A DNA stretch of 64,000 bases from CAKZQX01 sp034436755 (GTDB taxonomy: Bacteria; Chloroflexota; Chloroflexia; Chloroflexales; Chloroflexaceae), in NCBI GenBank assembly GCA_034436755.1, contig DAOTVB010000127.1:1-64000 (forward strand), read 5' to 3'. This document shows, in pieces, positions 16,356 through 23,811 of this stretch. The position numbers and the translations under genes were made by a program. Numbering within the stretch: position 1 is the stretch's first letter; each line of letters opens with the position of its first letter. A model generated the notes under the pieces. It searched no databases. It saw only the letters and a program-made list of their open reading frames with translations, and had not been told where the DNA came from.

Positions 16356-17471
16356 ATGCGTATTGAACGTGTCGAACTGCGGCAGATCCGGCTGCCCTAC
16401 GTAACGCCCTTCGAGACCAGCGGCTGGCGCGAAGAGAGCAGCCACTCGATCATTGTACGGCTCGATGCCGAAGGGGCCACCGGCTGGGGCGAGTCGCCGC
16501 TGATGTCCGGCCCCTGGTACAGCGAGGAGACCTACGCCACCGCCTGGGTGATCCTGCGCGAGGTATTGGTGCCGCTGCTGCTGCGGGCCGACCTGCAGGA
16601 GCCGGAAGATATTGACCGGCTGTTTACCACGGTGCGGGGCAACCGCTTCGCCCGCTCCGGGATCGAGTTTGCCGGCTGGGATCTGTTCGGGCGGATACGC
16701 GGTCAGAGCCTGGCGCAGATGCTGGGCGGAACGCGTAAGCGCGTGACGGTCGGGGTCAGCGTTGGGGTCCAGCCCGATATTGCCTCGCTGCTGCGTGTGG
16801 TGCAGGACTACATCGACGACGGCTATCGCCGGGTGAAGCTGAAGATCAAACCCGGTTGGGATATTGAACCAACCCGCGCCGTCCGCAGCACCTGGCCGGA
16901 TCTGCTGCTCCAGGTAGATGCCAACAGCGTCTACACCCTGGAGCATGCCAATCATCTGGCACAACTGGACCCTTACGACATCCTGTTGATCGAGCAACCC
17001 CTGGCCCACGACGATATTGTTGACCACGCGAAGTTGCAGCGCCACCTGCACACGCCGATCTGCCTGGACGAGAGTATTGTCTCGCCCGCGCATGCGCGCT
17101 GGGCCATCGAACTGCGGGCCTGTGGCGTAATCAACATCAAGCCGAGTCGCGTGGGCGGGCTGGCGGCCGCGCGGCAGATCTACGCCATGGCCCGGGCGGT
17201 GAGCCTGCCAATCTGGTGCGGGGGCATGCTGGAGAGCGGCATTGGTCGGGCAACCAATGTGGCGCTGGCGAGTCTGCCCGGCTTTATGTTGCCCGGCGAT
17301 ATCAGCGCCAGCCGGCGCTACTTCCAGCGCGATATTATTACTACGCCGTTTGACCTCAACCCGGATAGCACCCTGACAGTGCCGGCCGGTCCCGGCAGTG
17401 GCATAACGGTGGACGAAGCCTACCTGGAGGAGGTGACGGTTGAACGGTGGGAATTGCGCGCAGGAGGCTGA
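16356..17471 (+). CDS. menC: o-succinylbenzoate synthase (enolase superfamily)
   Basis: 371 residues. It dehydrates SHCHC to o-succinylbenzoate in menaquinone synthesis. Enolase-superfamily catalytic residues are in place: KLKIK with K161/K163, metal ligands D188 (VDAN), E213 (IEQPL) and D238 (LDES), and the second base K262 (INIKPSR). The N-terminal capping domain (VTPFETSGWREESSHSII) and the C-terminal GGMLESGIGRATN fit the Gram-positive/Chloroflexota-type MenC. Members of this class sometimes act as N-succinylamino-acid racemases, which cannot be excluded. No other men genes are in the window. Confidence 0.85.
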   Translation: MRIERVELRQIRLPYVTPFETSGWREESSHSIIVRLDAEGATGWGESPLMSGPWYSEETYATAWVILREVLVPLLLRADLQEPEDIDRLFTTVRGNRFARSGIEFAGWDLFGRIRGQSLAQMLGGTRKRVTVGVSVGVQPDIASLLRVVQDYIDDGYRRVKLKIKPGWDIEPTRAVRSTWPDLLLQVDANSVYTLEHANHLAQLDPYDILLIEQPLAHDDIVDHAKLQRHLHTPICLDESIVSPAHARWAIELRACGVINIKPSRVGGLAAARQIYAMARAVSLPIWCGGMLESGIGRATNVALASLPGFMLPGDISASRRYFQRDIITTPFDLNPDSTLTVPAGPGSGITVDEAYLEEVTVERWELRAGG

Positions 17472-17536
17472 GATTCCACGAATCATAACGCGGAGGCATG
17501 TAGTAGCATTCCTGCCAGATATGCGATTATGACAAG

Positions 17537-17565
17537 TTTTCCACGTTTTCCACAGGTTATCCACA
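17537..17565 (+). promoter_or_regulatory. three tandem DnaA-box-like 9-mers
   Basis: TTTTCCACG (17537-17545), TTTTCCACA (17546-17554) and the perfect consensus TTATCCACA (17557-17565) lie in the same orientation within 29 bp, about 40 bp upstream of the chosen ATG at 17604. This could be a DnaA-responsive promoter element. No dnaA or dnaN adjoins, so a replication origin is not supported. Confidence 0.45.
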
Positions 17566-17603
17566 TTTTTCCCCAGAGGCGGGTGTATAAGGACTACTTT
17601 GAT

Positions 17604-18560
17604 ATGATGAATGTGACTACAGAGAGCAGTCTGCATGACACAGAAATGCTTAATCGGGCAATCTACCATAAAATTGCCAACGAAGTGGGCATTCTCAAAT
17701 CAATTGCCCAGCGCATTCTGTATGTCTCCCGTGGTCAGGATGGGCTTCTTGAGCAGGTGATTGCACGGATCGAGCAGATCTCCGATGAACTGGTGCAGCG
17801 GCGTGCCGCACAACAAGCCCGGGTCGCTACTATCCCGGATGATGATTATGAGCGTCTGATTGATACTATTTCTCAGACTGCGCACGATATTTCGGATTTT
17901 GTGAACAACCAGCTTGCCACGCTTGAGTCGCAGATCCGGCGGATCATGTGGCAACTGCCGGCGGACGATCCACACTATGCTCAGTTTGAGAAGCTGCTTG
18001 ACCAGCTTGAGTTAACGCAGAATGCCTTGAATGACCTCAAGGCCATCAACGAAGGAATTACGATCCGCAATATGCGCTTCAAGGTGAAGAGTCTGTTCGA
18101 GAAGTGGCAAACCAACCCGCAGATCGGTAATGCAACAATCGCGTTAGAGATCTACAACGGCGACGCGGAGATTAGCAGCGATGCGGAGAAGATCAAGAGC
18201 GCGCTGAATGAACTGGTTGATAACACACTCAAGCATAACGCCGACAAGGCCGACCTGGAAATCCGGATTACCGCGCGCGATGTGATAAACCCGCCGCGTG
18301 TGCGTGGTCGCACTATTCCCGGTAAACAGAAATACCTGTTTATCGAGTTTAGCGATAATGGACAGGGGGTTCCTCCTGATAAGAAGGAGTGGATCTTCCT
18401 ACCACTGAAGACTTCGGCAAAAGAAGGTCGGGGCAGTGGCCTGGGTCTGTTTATCATCAGAAAGACCCTGCGCAAAATGAACGCCTACATCATCGAAACC
18501 GGAACCGATGGAGCCCGCTTTGAGCTATACATTCCCTACACCGAAGGAGCCGCACAATGA
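17604..18560 (+). CDS. histidine-kinase-like ATP-binding protein (GHKL), partner of receiver-AlbA_2 gene
   Basis: 318 residues, soluble. The N-terminus is helical and carries HKIANEVGILKSIAQRI (H22), which could be an unusual phospho-acceptor helix. The C-terminal half is a HATPase domain with N-box NELVDNTLKHNADKA, G1 DNGQGVP, LPLKTSAKEGRGSGLGL and a final beta hairpin. No sensory domain is seen. The start 17604 (or 17607) is preferred over an upstream frame from 17529, whose first 25 codons would run through the DnaA-box cluster. The stop overlaps the next ATG as ATGA, so the two proteins are surely co-translated. The phosphotransfer partner is presumably the downstream receiver. Confidence 0.82.
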   Translation: MMNVTTESSLHDTEMLNRAIYHKIANEVGILKSIAQRILYVSRGQDGLLEQVIARIEQISDELVQRRAAQQARVATIPDDDYERLIDTISQTAHDISDFVNNQLATLESQIRRIMWQLPADDPHYAQFEKLLDQLELTQNALNDLKAINEGITIRNMRFKVKSLFEKWQTNPQIGNATIALEIYNGDAEISSDAEKIKSALNELVDNTLKHNADKADLEIRITARDVINPPRVRGRTIPGKQKYLFIEFSDNGQGVPPDKKEWIFLPLKTSAKEGRGSGLGLFIIRKTLRKMNAYIIETGTDGARFELYIPYTEGAAQ

Positions 18561-19637
18561 GCGACGATAAAGCAACGGCAAACGTTCATCTACTACTGGT
18601 GGAGGATAATCCGGGGTATCTGCAAGAACTGATCGAATGGTTGAAGATCTTTGGCTATCAGCATATTGACACAGCCAGTAGCGCCGCCGAAGCCCGCGAG
18701 AAACTGCAGCAACCCTTCGACGTGATTGTGGCCGATATGCGTATGGAACAGGACGACAGCGGCTTTGCAATCGTTGAAGAGGTGAAGCAGCGCGATCTCT
18801 GCTCAGTGGTTATTATCCTGACAGCCAATGACACGGTTGCCGACTGCCGCAAAGCCTTTAAGCTGGGCGCATGGGATTATATCTCGAAGAATATGCAAGG
18901 CAATGTGTTTGAGGTTGCCCATCAGTCAATCCAGGAGGCCATTGCCTACTTTAATCGGTGGGGAAATGTCCAGAATGAGCAGTGGATTGACGAGAATATG
19001 GACCGCTTGCAGCAGGAGTATCAGGGGCGCTATATCGCGGTTATCAACAAGTCGGTAATTGAGTCGGCCGATACCCGGGAGGCACTGGAGAATCGCATTA
19101 ATGAGCGCAAGCTACGCCGGTTTCTGACAACGATTCGGAAAATCGGTGATCTGCGCCCGATTGCTGAACTGGTAACGCTGCCGGAAAGCCCAACGCTTGA
19201 GTTTAAATCTTCATTGCAGTGGGATGTTCGGCAGCAGTGTAAGAATAAGGATTTGCGTTTTTCAGTGTTGAGAACTATCGTCGCGTTTCTGAACTGTGAA
19301 GGCGGAACGTTACTTATTGGTGTACAGGATGATGGCTCGATTTTCGGTCTGGAAGCCGATCTGGCCCTATTATCAAAAAACTCACTAGATCAATTTGAAC
19401 AGACCCTGGTGAACCATATCCGCGAACATGTCGGTCTCAGTTTTATTCCCCTGATAAAGGTGCGCTTCGAATCTCTCAGTGGTAAAGATGTCTGAGCAGT
19501 TGATGTACGCAAAGCATCCAGTCCGGCGTTCTTACGTGGCCCCAAAGGAGTTGAGTTTTACATTCCGTGCCGGTAATACATCGCGTGCATTGAATGGTCA
19601 GGAAATGCTGGAATATCTTCAAATGCACGGGATGTGA
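18557..19637 (+). pseudogene. receiver-AlbA_2 (Schlafen-type) response regulator, broken near its 3' end
   Basis: The open frame runs 18557-19495 (312 residues). Residues 10-130 form a receiver (VEDN pocket; phospho-acceptor D60 in VADMRM). About 200-312 form an AlbA_2/Schlafen-type nucleic-acid-binding domain (TLEFKSSLQW; IVAFLNCEGGTLLIGVQDDG). The frame stops at TGA 19493-19495, where relatives typically have cysteine (GKDV-C). Reading on in the same frame gives VDVRKASSPAFLRGPKGVEF and then YI. After one extra base near 19565 the next frame continues as RAGNTSRALNGQEMLEYLQ to a TGA at 19635-19637. A nonsense change and a frameshift have thus removed about 47 C-terminal residues. Receiver and most of AlbA_2 remain, so residual function is possible. 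Confidence 0.8.
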
Positions 19638-20056
19638 GTATGACACGGGGCAACATTTGCCCTGTGTCATCGGGAAAGACGCCTCCTCCCCCACAGTGAA
19701 CCGGCCCGCTGCTGCGCCGGAGCCAACCCATGCTACAATCCCACTGCCACTTTTATCCAGTAGCGTAACTTGTAACCTGTTTTAAACGTTTGATAAGTAG
19801 AAGGCTTTTTTCAATCACACGACGTACACAGTGCGGACGGTTCCGGCCGCGTGCCGGAACCGGAAGCCGGCTTCGTCTGCGGTAATGGGATCTTCCGCCC
19901 TGCCGCAGGCGCAATGCGCTGCCGAGCCAGTGACTGCGTAACGCGTGTCAATCATTGCGGAGCACTCCAACTGCCCCATGCGAACGCTTGCCGGATCAGC
20001 CGTGTCTGCGGCTGCCGCGCGCAGGTCAGACAACCCGAAGTGAGGAGGAACGGTCT
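19638..20056. other. intergenic region with element copy E
   Basis: No gene is seen. It holds the 130-bp element at 19818-19947 and, at its end, GAGGAGG as ribosome binding site for the gene at 20057. Confidence 0.6.
19818..19947. mobile_element. family I-related element, copy E (exact 7-bp target duplication)
   Basis: 130 bp. Left end CACGACGTACACAGT, right end the complement of CACGCGTTACGCAGT. Exact duplications TCAATCA lie at 19811-19817 and 19948-19954. The AT-rich hairpin of other copies is missing. Instead a perfect 9-bp GC-rich hairpin GGTTCCGGC / GCCGGAACC (19839-19847 / 19853-19861) is present, followed by a CTGCCGCAGGC half-stem. Confidence 0.85.
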
Positions 20057-21355
20057 ATGCGGACACGCCTGTATTTTCATATGTTGATAGCCTCCCTGGT
20101 GCTGTTTATCGTCGCACTGCTGCCGACTGTTTCCCATACGCAGCCTGCGGCCGAGGTCTGTTTCAATGAGACCGGCTACTGCATCAGTGGACGCTTTCGT
20201 AGCTACTGGGAACAGAATGGCGGCCTCCCGGTTTTTGGCTACCCCATCTCGCCGGCGGGTGAGGAGACCAACCCGCTGACCGGCGAGCGCCGCCTGACGC
20301 AGTGGTTTGAGCGCACCCGCTTTGAACTCCACCCGGAGAATGCGCCCCCCTACGATGTTCTGCTTGGGCGCATTGGCGCGGATCTGCTCAAGGAACAGGG
20401 CCGGGACTGGTGGACCTTCCCGCCGGGTACACCGCGCGACGGGTGTCTCTACTTTGAGGCAACCACGCACACGCTGTGTGAGCCATTCCTGACCTTCTGG
20501 CAACTGCATGGGCTGGAACTCGATGGCATCCCCGGCAAAACCTACGAGGAGAGCCTGGCCCTGATGGGCGCACCGATTAGCGAGCCCCGCTGGGAACTCC
20601 ACGGCGGCCTGAGTGCCAATGTTCGCCTGACACAGTGGTTCGAGCGTGCCCGCTTTGAGTGGAATGTGGAACAGTCCGAAATGCTGCTGGGCCTGCTGGG
20701 AGCCGAGCTCTATGCGCTGCGTGCGCCGATTGCCCCCCCGCCTGCGCCAACGACTGTGCCGCAGCCCACCGCCGTTACGCCGCCACCCGGCACACAGCCG
20801 ACAGTAGCCCGAACGGCCACACCGCCTGACGCGGACGAGGAGCCGGACGAAGATGAAGAGCAGGAGGCGACCCGCACACCCACGCGCACCCTGGAAGCTG
20901 ATGATGACGACGATGCAACCCGCACACCAACGGCAACCCGGACACGCACACCTACGCCTGAAACGGACGCGACCAACACGCCGACAGCTACGGTGACACC
21001 ATCGCCAACGCTGCCCCCGGCATCATTGAACCGGTGCCGGGACGATCCCAACAAAGCCAGTGCGGCCAACTTCCCCATAGATATCATCCGGGTGGACAAG
21101 GATGGGGAGGGCGAAGAAGAAGAGGTTCGCCTGCGCAATGTGAGTGAGGAGACGGTCGATCTGGATGACTGGACAATGTGTAGTATCGCCGGCAACCAGG
21201 AACATACCGGTATCGGTGGCGAACTGGACCCCGGCGAAACCCGCGACTTTCCGTACACTGGTTCCGGGGAAATCTGGGACGATGATAGTGTTGATAATGG
21301 GGCACTCTACAACGAAAATGGGCAACTGGTGAGCTACTGGTTTGATCCTGAGTAA
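20057..21355 (+). CDS. secreted protein with two N-terminal repeats, Thr/Pro/Asp-rich linker and lamin-tail domain
   Basis: 432 residues. A signal peptide (MRTRLYFHMLIASLVLFIVA) is followed by two related modules, residues about 30-118 and 130-218. Each has a CxxG/C..F..FW opening and an LTQWFERxRFE segment ending in LLGxxGAxLL. A low-complexity linker rich in Pro, Thr, Asp and Glu spans about 225-345. The last 95 residues resemble a lamin-tail (LTD) domain: NFPIDIIRVDKDGEGEEEEV, then EVRLRNVSEETVDLDDWTM. The protein is exported and probably cell-surface; its role is unknown. The ATG at 20057 follows GAGGAGG, which excludes an in-frame extension to 19955. Confidence 0.82.
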   Translation: MRTRLYFHMLIASLVLFIVALLPTVSHTQPAAEVCFNETGYCISGRFRSYWEQNGGLPVFGYPISPAGEETNPLTGERRLTQWFERTRFELHPENAPPYDVLLGRIGADLLKEQGRDWWTFPPGTPRDGCLYFEATTHTLCEPFLTFWQLHGLELDGIPGKTYEESLALMGAPISEPRWELHGGLSANVRLTQWFERARFEWNVEQSEMLLGLLGAELYALRAPIAPPPAPTTVPQPTAVTPPPGTQPTVARTATPPDADEEPDEDEEQEATRTPTRTLEADDDDDATRTPTATRTRTPTPETDATNTPTATVTPSPTLPPASLNRCRDDPNKASAANFPIDIIRVDKDGEGEEEEVRLRNVSEETVDLDDWTMCSIAGNQEHTGIGGELDPGETRDFPYTGSGEIWDDDSVDNGALYNENGQLVSYWFDPE

Positions 21356-21374
21356 GCTCTATCCTGTAACATAA

Positions 21375-21574
21375 CGCGAGTTACGCGGTGGCAGTTTGGA
21401 CCACGAACACCATGAAATGAGCGAAAACCGCGAAACGGCCAGTGCTGATAGGTATCAGGCATCCCGCATTTGGCGGGGATAGCGCCTCCGGCAGGTTTCT
21501 TCCGCCCTGCCGGAGGCGAATCGGGCTTTTGGGTCTGGCACGCGGCCGAAGCAGTCCGTACCACGTAACTCGTG
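21375..21574 (+). mobile_element. family I element, copy F (central hairpin deleted)
   Basis: 200 bp. Left end CGCGAGTTACGCGGT, right end the complement of CACGAGTTACGTGGT. Flanks TAACATAA and TAATATGA are a decayed duplication. The left subterminal block matches copies A and C (TTTGGACCACGAACACCA). The core keeps only the paired GCGCCTCCGGCAGG / CCTGCCGGAGGC stem; the AT-rich hairpin is absent. Confidence 0.8.
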
Positions 21575-21598
21575 TAATATGAGTTACGTGGTACGGAC
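21554..21598. repeat. perfect 18-bp palindrome at the right end of copy F
   Basis: Arms 21554-21571 and 21581-21598 are exact reverse complements (GTCCGTACCACGTAACTC), with a 9-nt loop. The left arm is the right end of copy F. The right arm reads like the left end of another element (GAGTTACGTGGT), suggesting two abutting elements or an inverted end duplication. Confidence 0.85.
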
Positions 21599-21828
21599 AT
21601 TCTTGTAATCGATAATAACATGATTGTCAGGAAAAGCTGACGGTCCTATTCATCCAGATCATCTATACTGAATATGCTGGCAGGCATCGCGCCATGCTCT
21701 GTCTGCCAGGAAGGAGGGGGCGATGGGTAGGGCATCGTCCCCTTTCTGGTTTACCCGACAACCTGTGGTAGTATGGATGTACCACCCGGTGCATTACTAC
21801 CGCGAGCTTGAGCAGAGGAGCCCCAGCA

Positions 21829-22626
21829 ATGATCCGCAGCATTGACCATATCGTGATCCTGGTCTATGACCTGGAACTGGCGATGGCCGACTATACCGAC
21901 CTGGGTTTTACCGTCATTCCCGGCGGTGAGCACGCCGACGGCGCAACCCGCAACGCGCTGATTGTCTTCACCGAGCCGAATCAGGCCGACAGCAGTTACC
22001 TGGAGTTGATCGCCTTCAAGCGGGAAGCGCCTGATCATCGCTGGTGGCGGCATACCCGCAGCGGCGAGGGGCTGATTGACTTTGCGCTGCTGCCCGATGC
22101 CATCGCCGCCGATATCGCTGCTGCGGGTGAACAGGGTCTGACGTTCGAGGGACCGACTCCAAGTGGCCGCCGCCGCCCTGACGGACAGGAGCTTGCCTGG
22201 CATATGGGCTTCCCGTCAACCTCCGACCTGCCCTTTCTCTGCGCCGATGTCACGCCACGCGAGCTACGCGTGCCCGGCGGCGTAGAGACACAGCATGCCA
22301 ATGCTGCCGTCGGCATCGCCGATCTTACCGTCGCCGTAACCGATCTGGCGGCGAGTGTGGCCCACTACCAGGCGCTGCCCGGCGTCACCCCATTGCCGGA
22401 AGCCGCCGAGGTTGAACCGGGTGCGCGTTGTGCTGCTTTTTCTCTGGGCGCAAGTAGCATCACGCTGGCCGCACCGCCGGACAACCCCGACAGTTCCCTG
22501 CGCGCGTATCTGGATAAACGGGGCGAGGGGCCCTACGCGCTGACGCTGCGCGTCAAATCGGGCGCGGCGATACAGCCACCGGAGGAGACGCAGGTGCATG
22601 GCGTGCAGTTGCGGTTTGTGCGGTAA
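21829..22626 (+). CDS. VOC (glyoxalase-like) family protein
   Basis: 265 residues. The N-terminus IDHIVILVYDLELAMADYTD and GFTVIPGGEHADGATRNALI fit the glyoxalase-like domain 3 of the vicinal-oxygen-chelate superfamily. A second module begins at IADLTVAVTDLAASVAHYQA. Members are metal-dependent isomerases, dioxygenases or binding proteins; the substrate is unknown. The start at 21829 is set by AGAGGAG 9 nt upstream. The 3' end is followed by a truncated transporter fragment. Confidence 0.83.
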   Translation: MIRSIDHIVILVYDLELAMADYTDLGFTVIPGGEHADGATRNALIVFTEPNQADSSYLELIAFKREAPDHRWWRHTRSGEGLIDFALLPDAIAADIAAAGEQGLTFEGPTPSGRRRPDGQELAWHMGFPSTSDLPFLCADVTPRELRVPGGVETQHANAAVGIADLTVAVTDLAASVAHYQALPGVTPLPEAAEVEPGARCAAFSLGASSITLAAPPDNPDSSLRAYLDKRGEGPYALTLRVKSGAAIQPPEETQVHGVQLRFVR

Positions 22627-22648
22627 GGCCGTTTTGGTTTTGACCATT

Positions 22649-22849
22649 ATGGTTATCGTCGGGTGGCTGCTGGGAGAAATTGCGGAGAATATCTTATCAT
22701 TTATGCTGGCATTTGCGGGTGGTGCGGTTCTGGCCTCTCTGGCCGACACCCTGATGCCGGAGGCGTTTGAGCATGGCAAACCGCTCAACTCCTTTGCAAC
22801 CGCTGCCGGCTTCTTTATCTCCTTTGTGCTGGCCGGTACCGGCCCGTGA
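22649..22849 (+). pseudogene. C-terminal remnant of a ZIP-family metal transporter
   Basis: Residues MVIVGWLLGEIAENILSFML then AFAGGAVLASLADTLMPEAF and a final GFFISFVLAG match the last two membrane helices of ZIP-family zinc/iron permeases, which are normally about 230-300 residues. Only 66 codons remain. There is no ribosome binding site, and the frame extends back into the VOC gene. The stop codon (22847-22849) touches the left end of the family II element at 22849, so gene loss and element insertion occurred at the same place. It is probably not expressed as a working transporter. Confidence 0.7.
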
Positions 22850-22971
22850 TAGCAGGTTGCCATCAAACCAGCAATCCGTCGGAACGGGCGCAATGGGCGC
22901 AGGGCTGCACATGCCCGTTCATCACCGCTGCGCCCTCTGTGTCCTCTGTGGCTATGATAACGAATCAGTAT
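22849..22971 (-). mobile_element. short inverted-repeat element, family II, copy 3 (reverse)
   Basis: 123 bp, reverse complement of the elements at 188 and 40231. It shares CAGCAATCMGYCGGAACGGG and CTCTGTGGCTATGA and ends CAGTAT. It follows the ZIP remnant directly. Confidence 0.75.
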
Positions 22972-23062
22972 GAGCTACCGGCACTTGGCACATTGCCCAC
23001 CTTGCGGTACCATGCCGGTGGCCGAAGAACCCGCTACCAGACATACCGGGAGGAGATAGATC

Positions 23063-23395
23063 GTGGCTCAGGATCAGACATATTGCATTATGTTAACTAC
23101 CGCCGGCAGTCAGGAGGAGGCCGATACACTGGCTGCCGGCCTGGTTGAGAACCGCCTCGCCGCGTGCGTGCAGATCACCAATATCACCAGCTACTACTTC
23201 TGGAATAATCAGGTCAACCATGACCCGGAACTGCTCCTGCTGATCAAGACCCGGAGCAGCCTCTACCCCCAGATCGAAGCATTCCTGTCACAGCATCACA
23301 GCTACGACCTGCCCGAAATTGTGCAGGTGCCGATCCAGGGTGGTCTGCCCGGCTACCTGAGCTGGATCGCGGAGAATACCGGGGAAGTGGAGTAA
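23063..23395 (+). CDS. cutA: divalent-cation tolerance protein CutA
   Basis: 110 residues, the full length of the family. Signature segments are MLTTAGSQEEADTLAAGLVE, NRLAACVQI, ITSYYFWNNQV and SYDLPEIVQVPIQGGLPGYL. CutA forms very stable trimers related to PII proteins and is linked to copper/divalent-metal tolerance; its biochemical role is unsettled. Translation starts at GTG 23063, since GGGAGGAG lies 7 nt upstream and no ATG is in range. The cupin gene follows after 17 bp in the same direction. Confidence 0.95.
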   Translation: MAQDQTYCIMLTTAGSQEEADTLAAGLVENRLAACVQITNITSYYFWNNQVNHDPELLLLIKTRSSLYPQIEAFLSQHHSYDLPEIVQVPIQGGLPGYLSWIAENTGEVE

Positions 23396-23412
23396 CACGA
23401 ACAGGGAGAGCT

Positions 23413-23811
23413 ATGCAACCAGAAGCGAGCAGCATCGTCAATCCGGATGATACGGCCTGGGAAAGCCGGTCCGACCCGGACATTCGCGCCCGGAGCGCGA
23501 TCCGCTGGAAACTGCTGCTCACCCGGGATCGCACCCCCACCAGCAGCATGACGCTGGGCCTGCTGGAGATCCCGCCCGGTGCCCACCTGCTGCGCCACCA
23601 CCACGCCCTGCCGGAGAGTTACTACTTCCTGGAAGGCACCGGGACACTGGAGATCGATGGGCAGATCTCGTCGGTTGGCCCCGGTGCAACGATCTATATC
23701 GCGCCGAATGCCAGCCATCGCCTGGTCAACCCCGGCCCGACCACGCTACGCCTGCTGTTTATGTTTCCGGTGGATAGCTTTGACGAGGTGGTGTACCAGT
23801 TTGAGGAGTAG
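23413..23811 (+). CDS. cupin-domain protein
   Basis: 132 residues with a single cupin barrel. Motif 1 appears as HLLRHHHALPESYYFLEGTG and motif 2 as GPGATIYIAPNASHRLVNPG, giving several metal-binding histidines and a glutamate. It may be a small metalloenzyme or sugar/ligand-binding protein. It is probably co-transcribed with cutA. The last 53 bp overlap the convergent CapA gene. Confidence 0.88.
   Translation: MQPEASSIVNPDDTAWESRSDPDIRARSAIRWKLLLTRDRTPTSSMTLGLLEIPPGAHLLRHHHALPESYYFLEGTGTLEIDGQISSVGPGATIYIAPNASHRLVNPGPTTLRLLFMFPVDSFDEVVYQFEE

Larger units (their letters stand above)
21356..21828. other. intergenic region with element copy F
   Basis: No gene is seen. It contains the element at 21375-21574, the long palindrome at 21554-21598, and the ribosome binding site AGAGGAG for the gene at 21829. 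Confidence 0.6.

Noticed and set aside
17537..17565. Replication origin
   Set aside because: Three DnaA-box-like 9-mers occur, but there is no AT-rich unwinding region, no dnaA, dnaN, gyrB or recF nearby, and the cluster sits in a gene promoter.
19493..19495. TGA as a selenocysteine or cysteine codon in the AlbA_2 domain
   Set aside because: The TGA does fall at a position where Cys is usual. However, a frameshift follows about 70 bp later and no SECIS-type hairpin was noticed directly downstream, so simple gene decay explains both.
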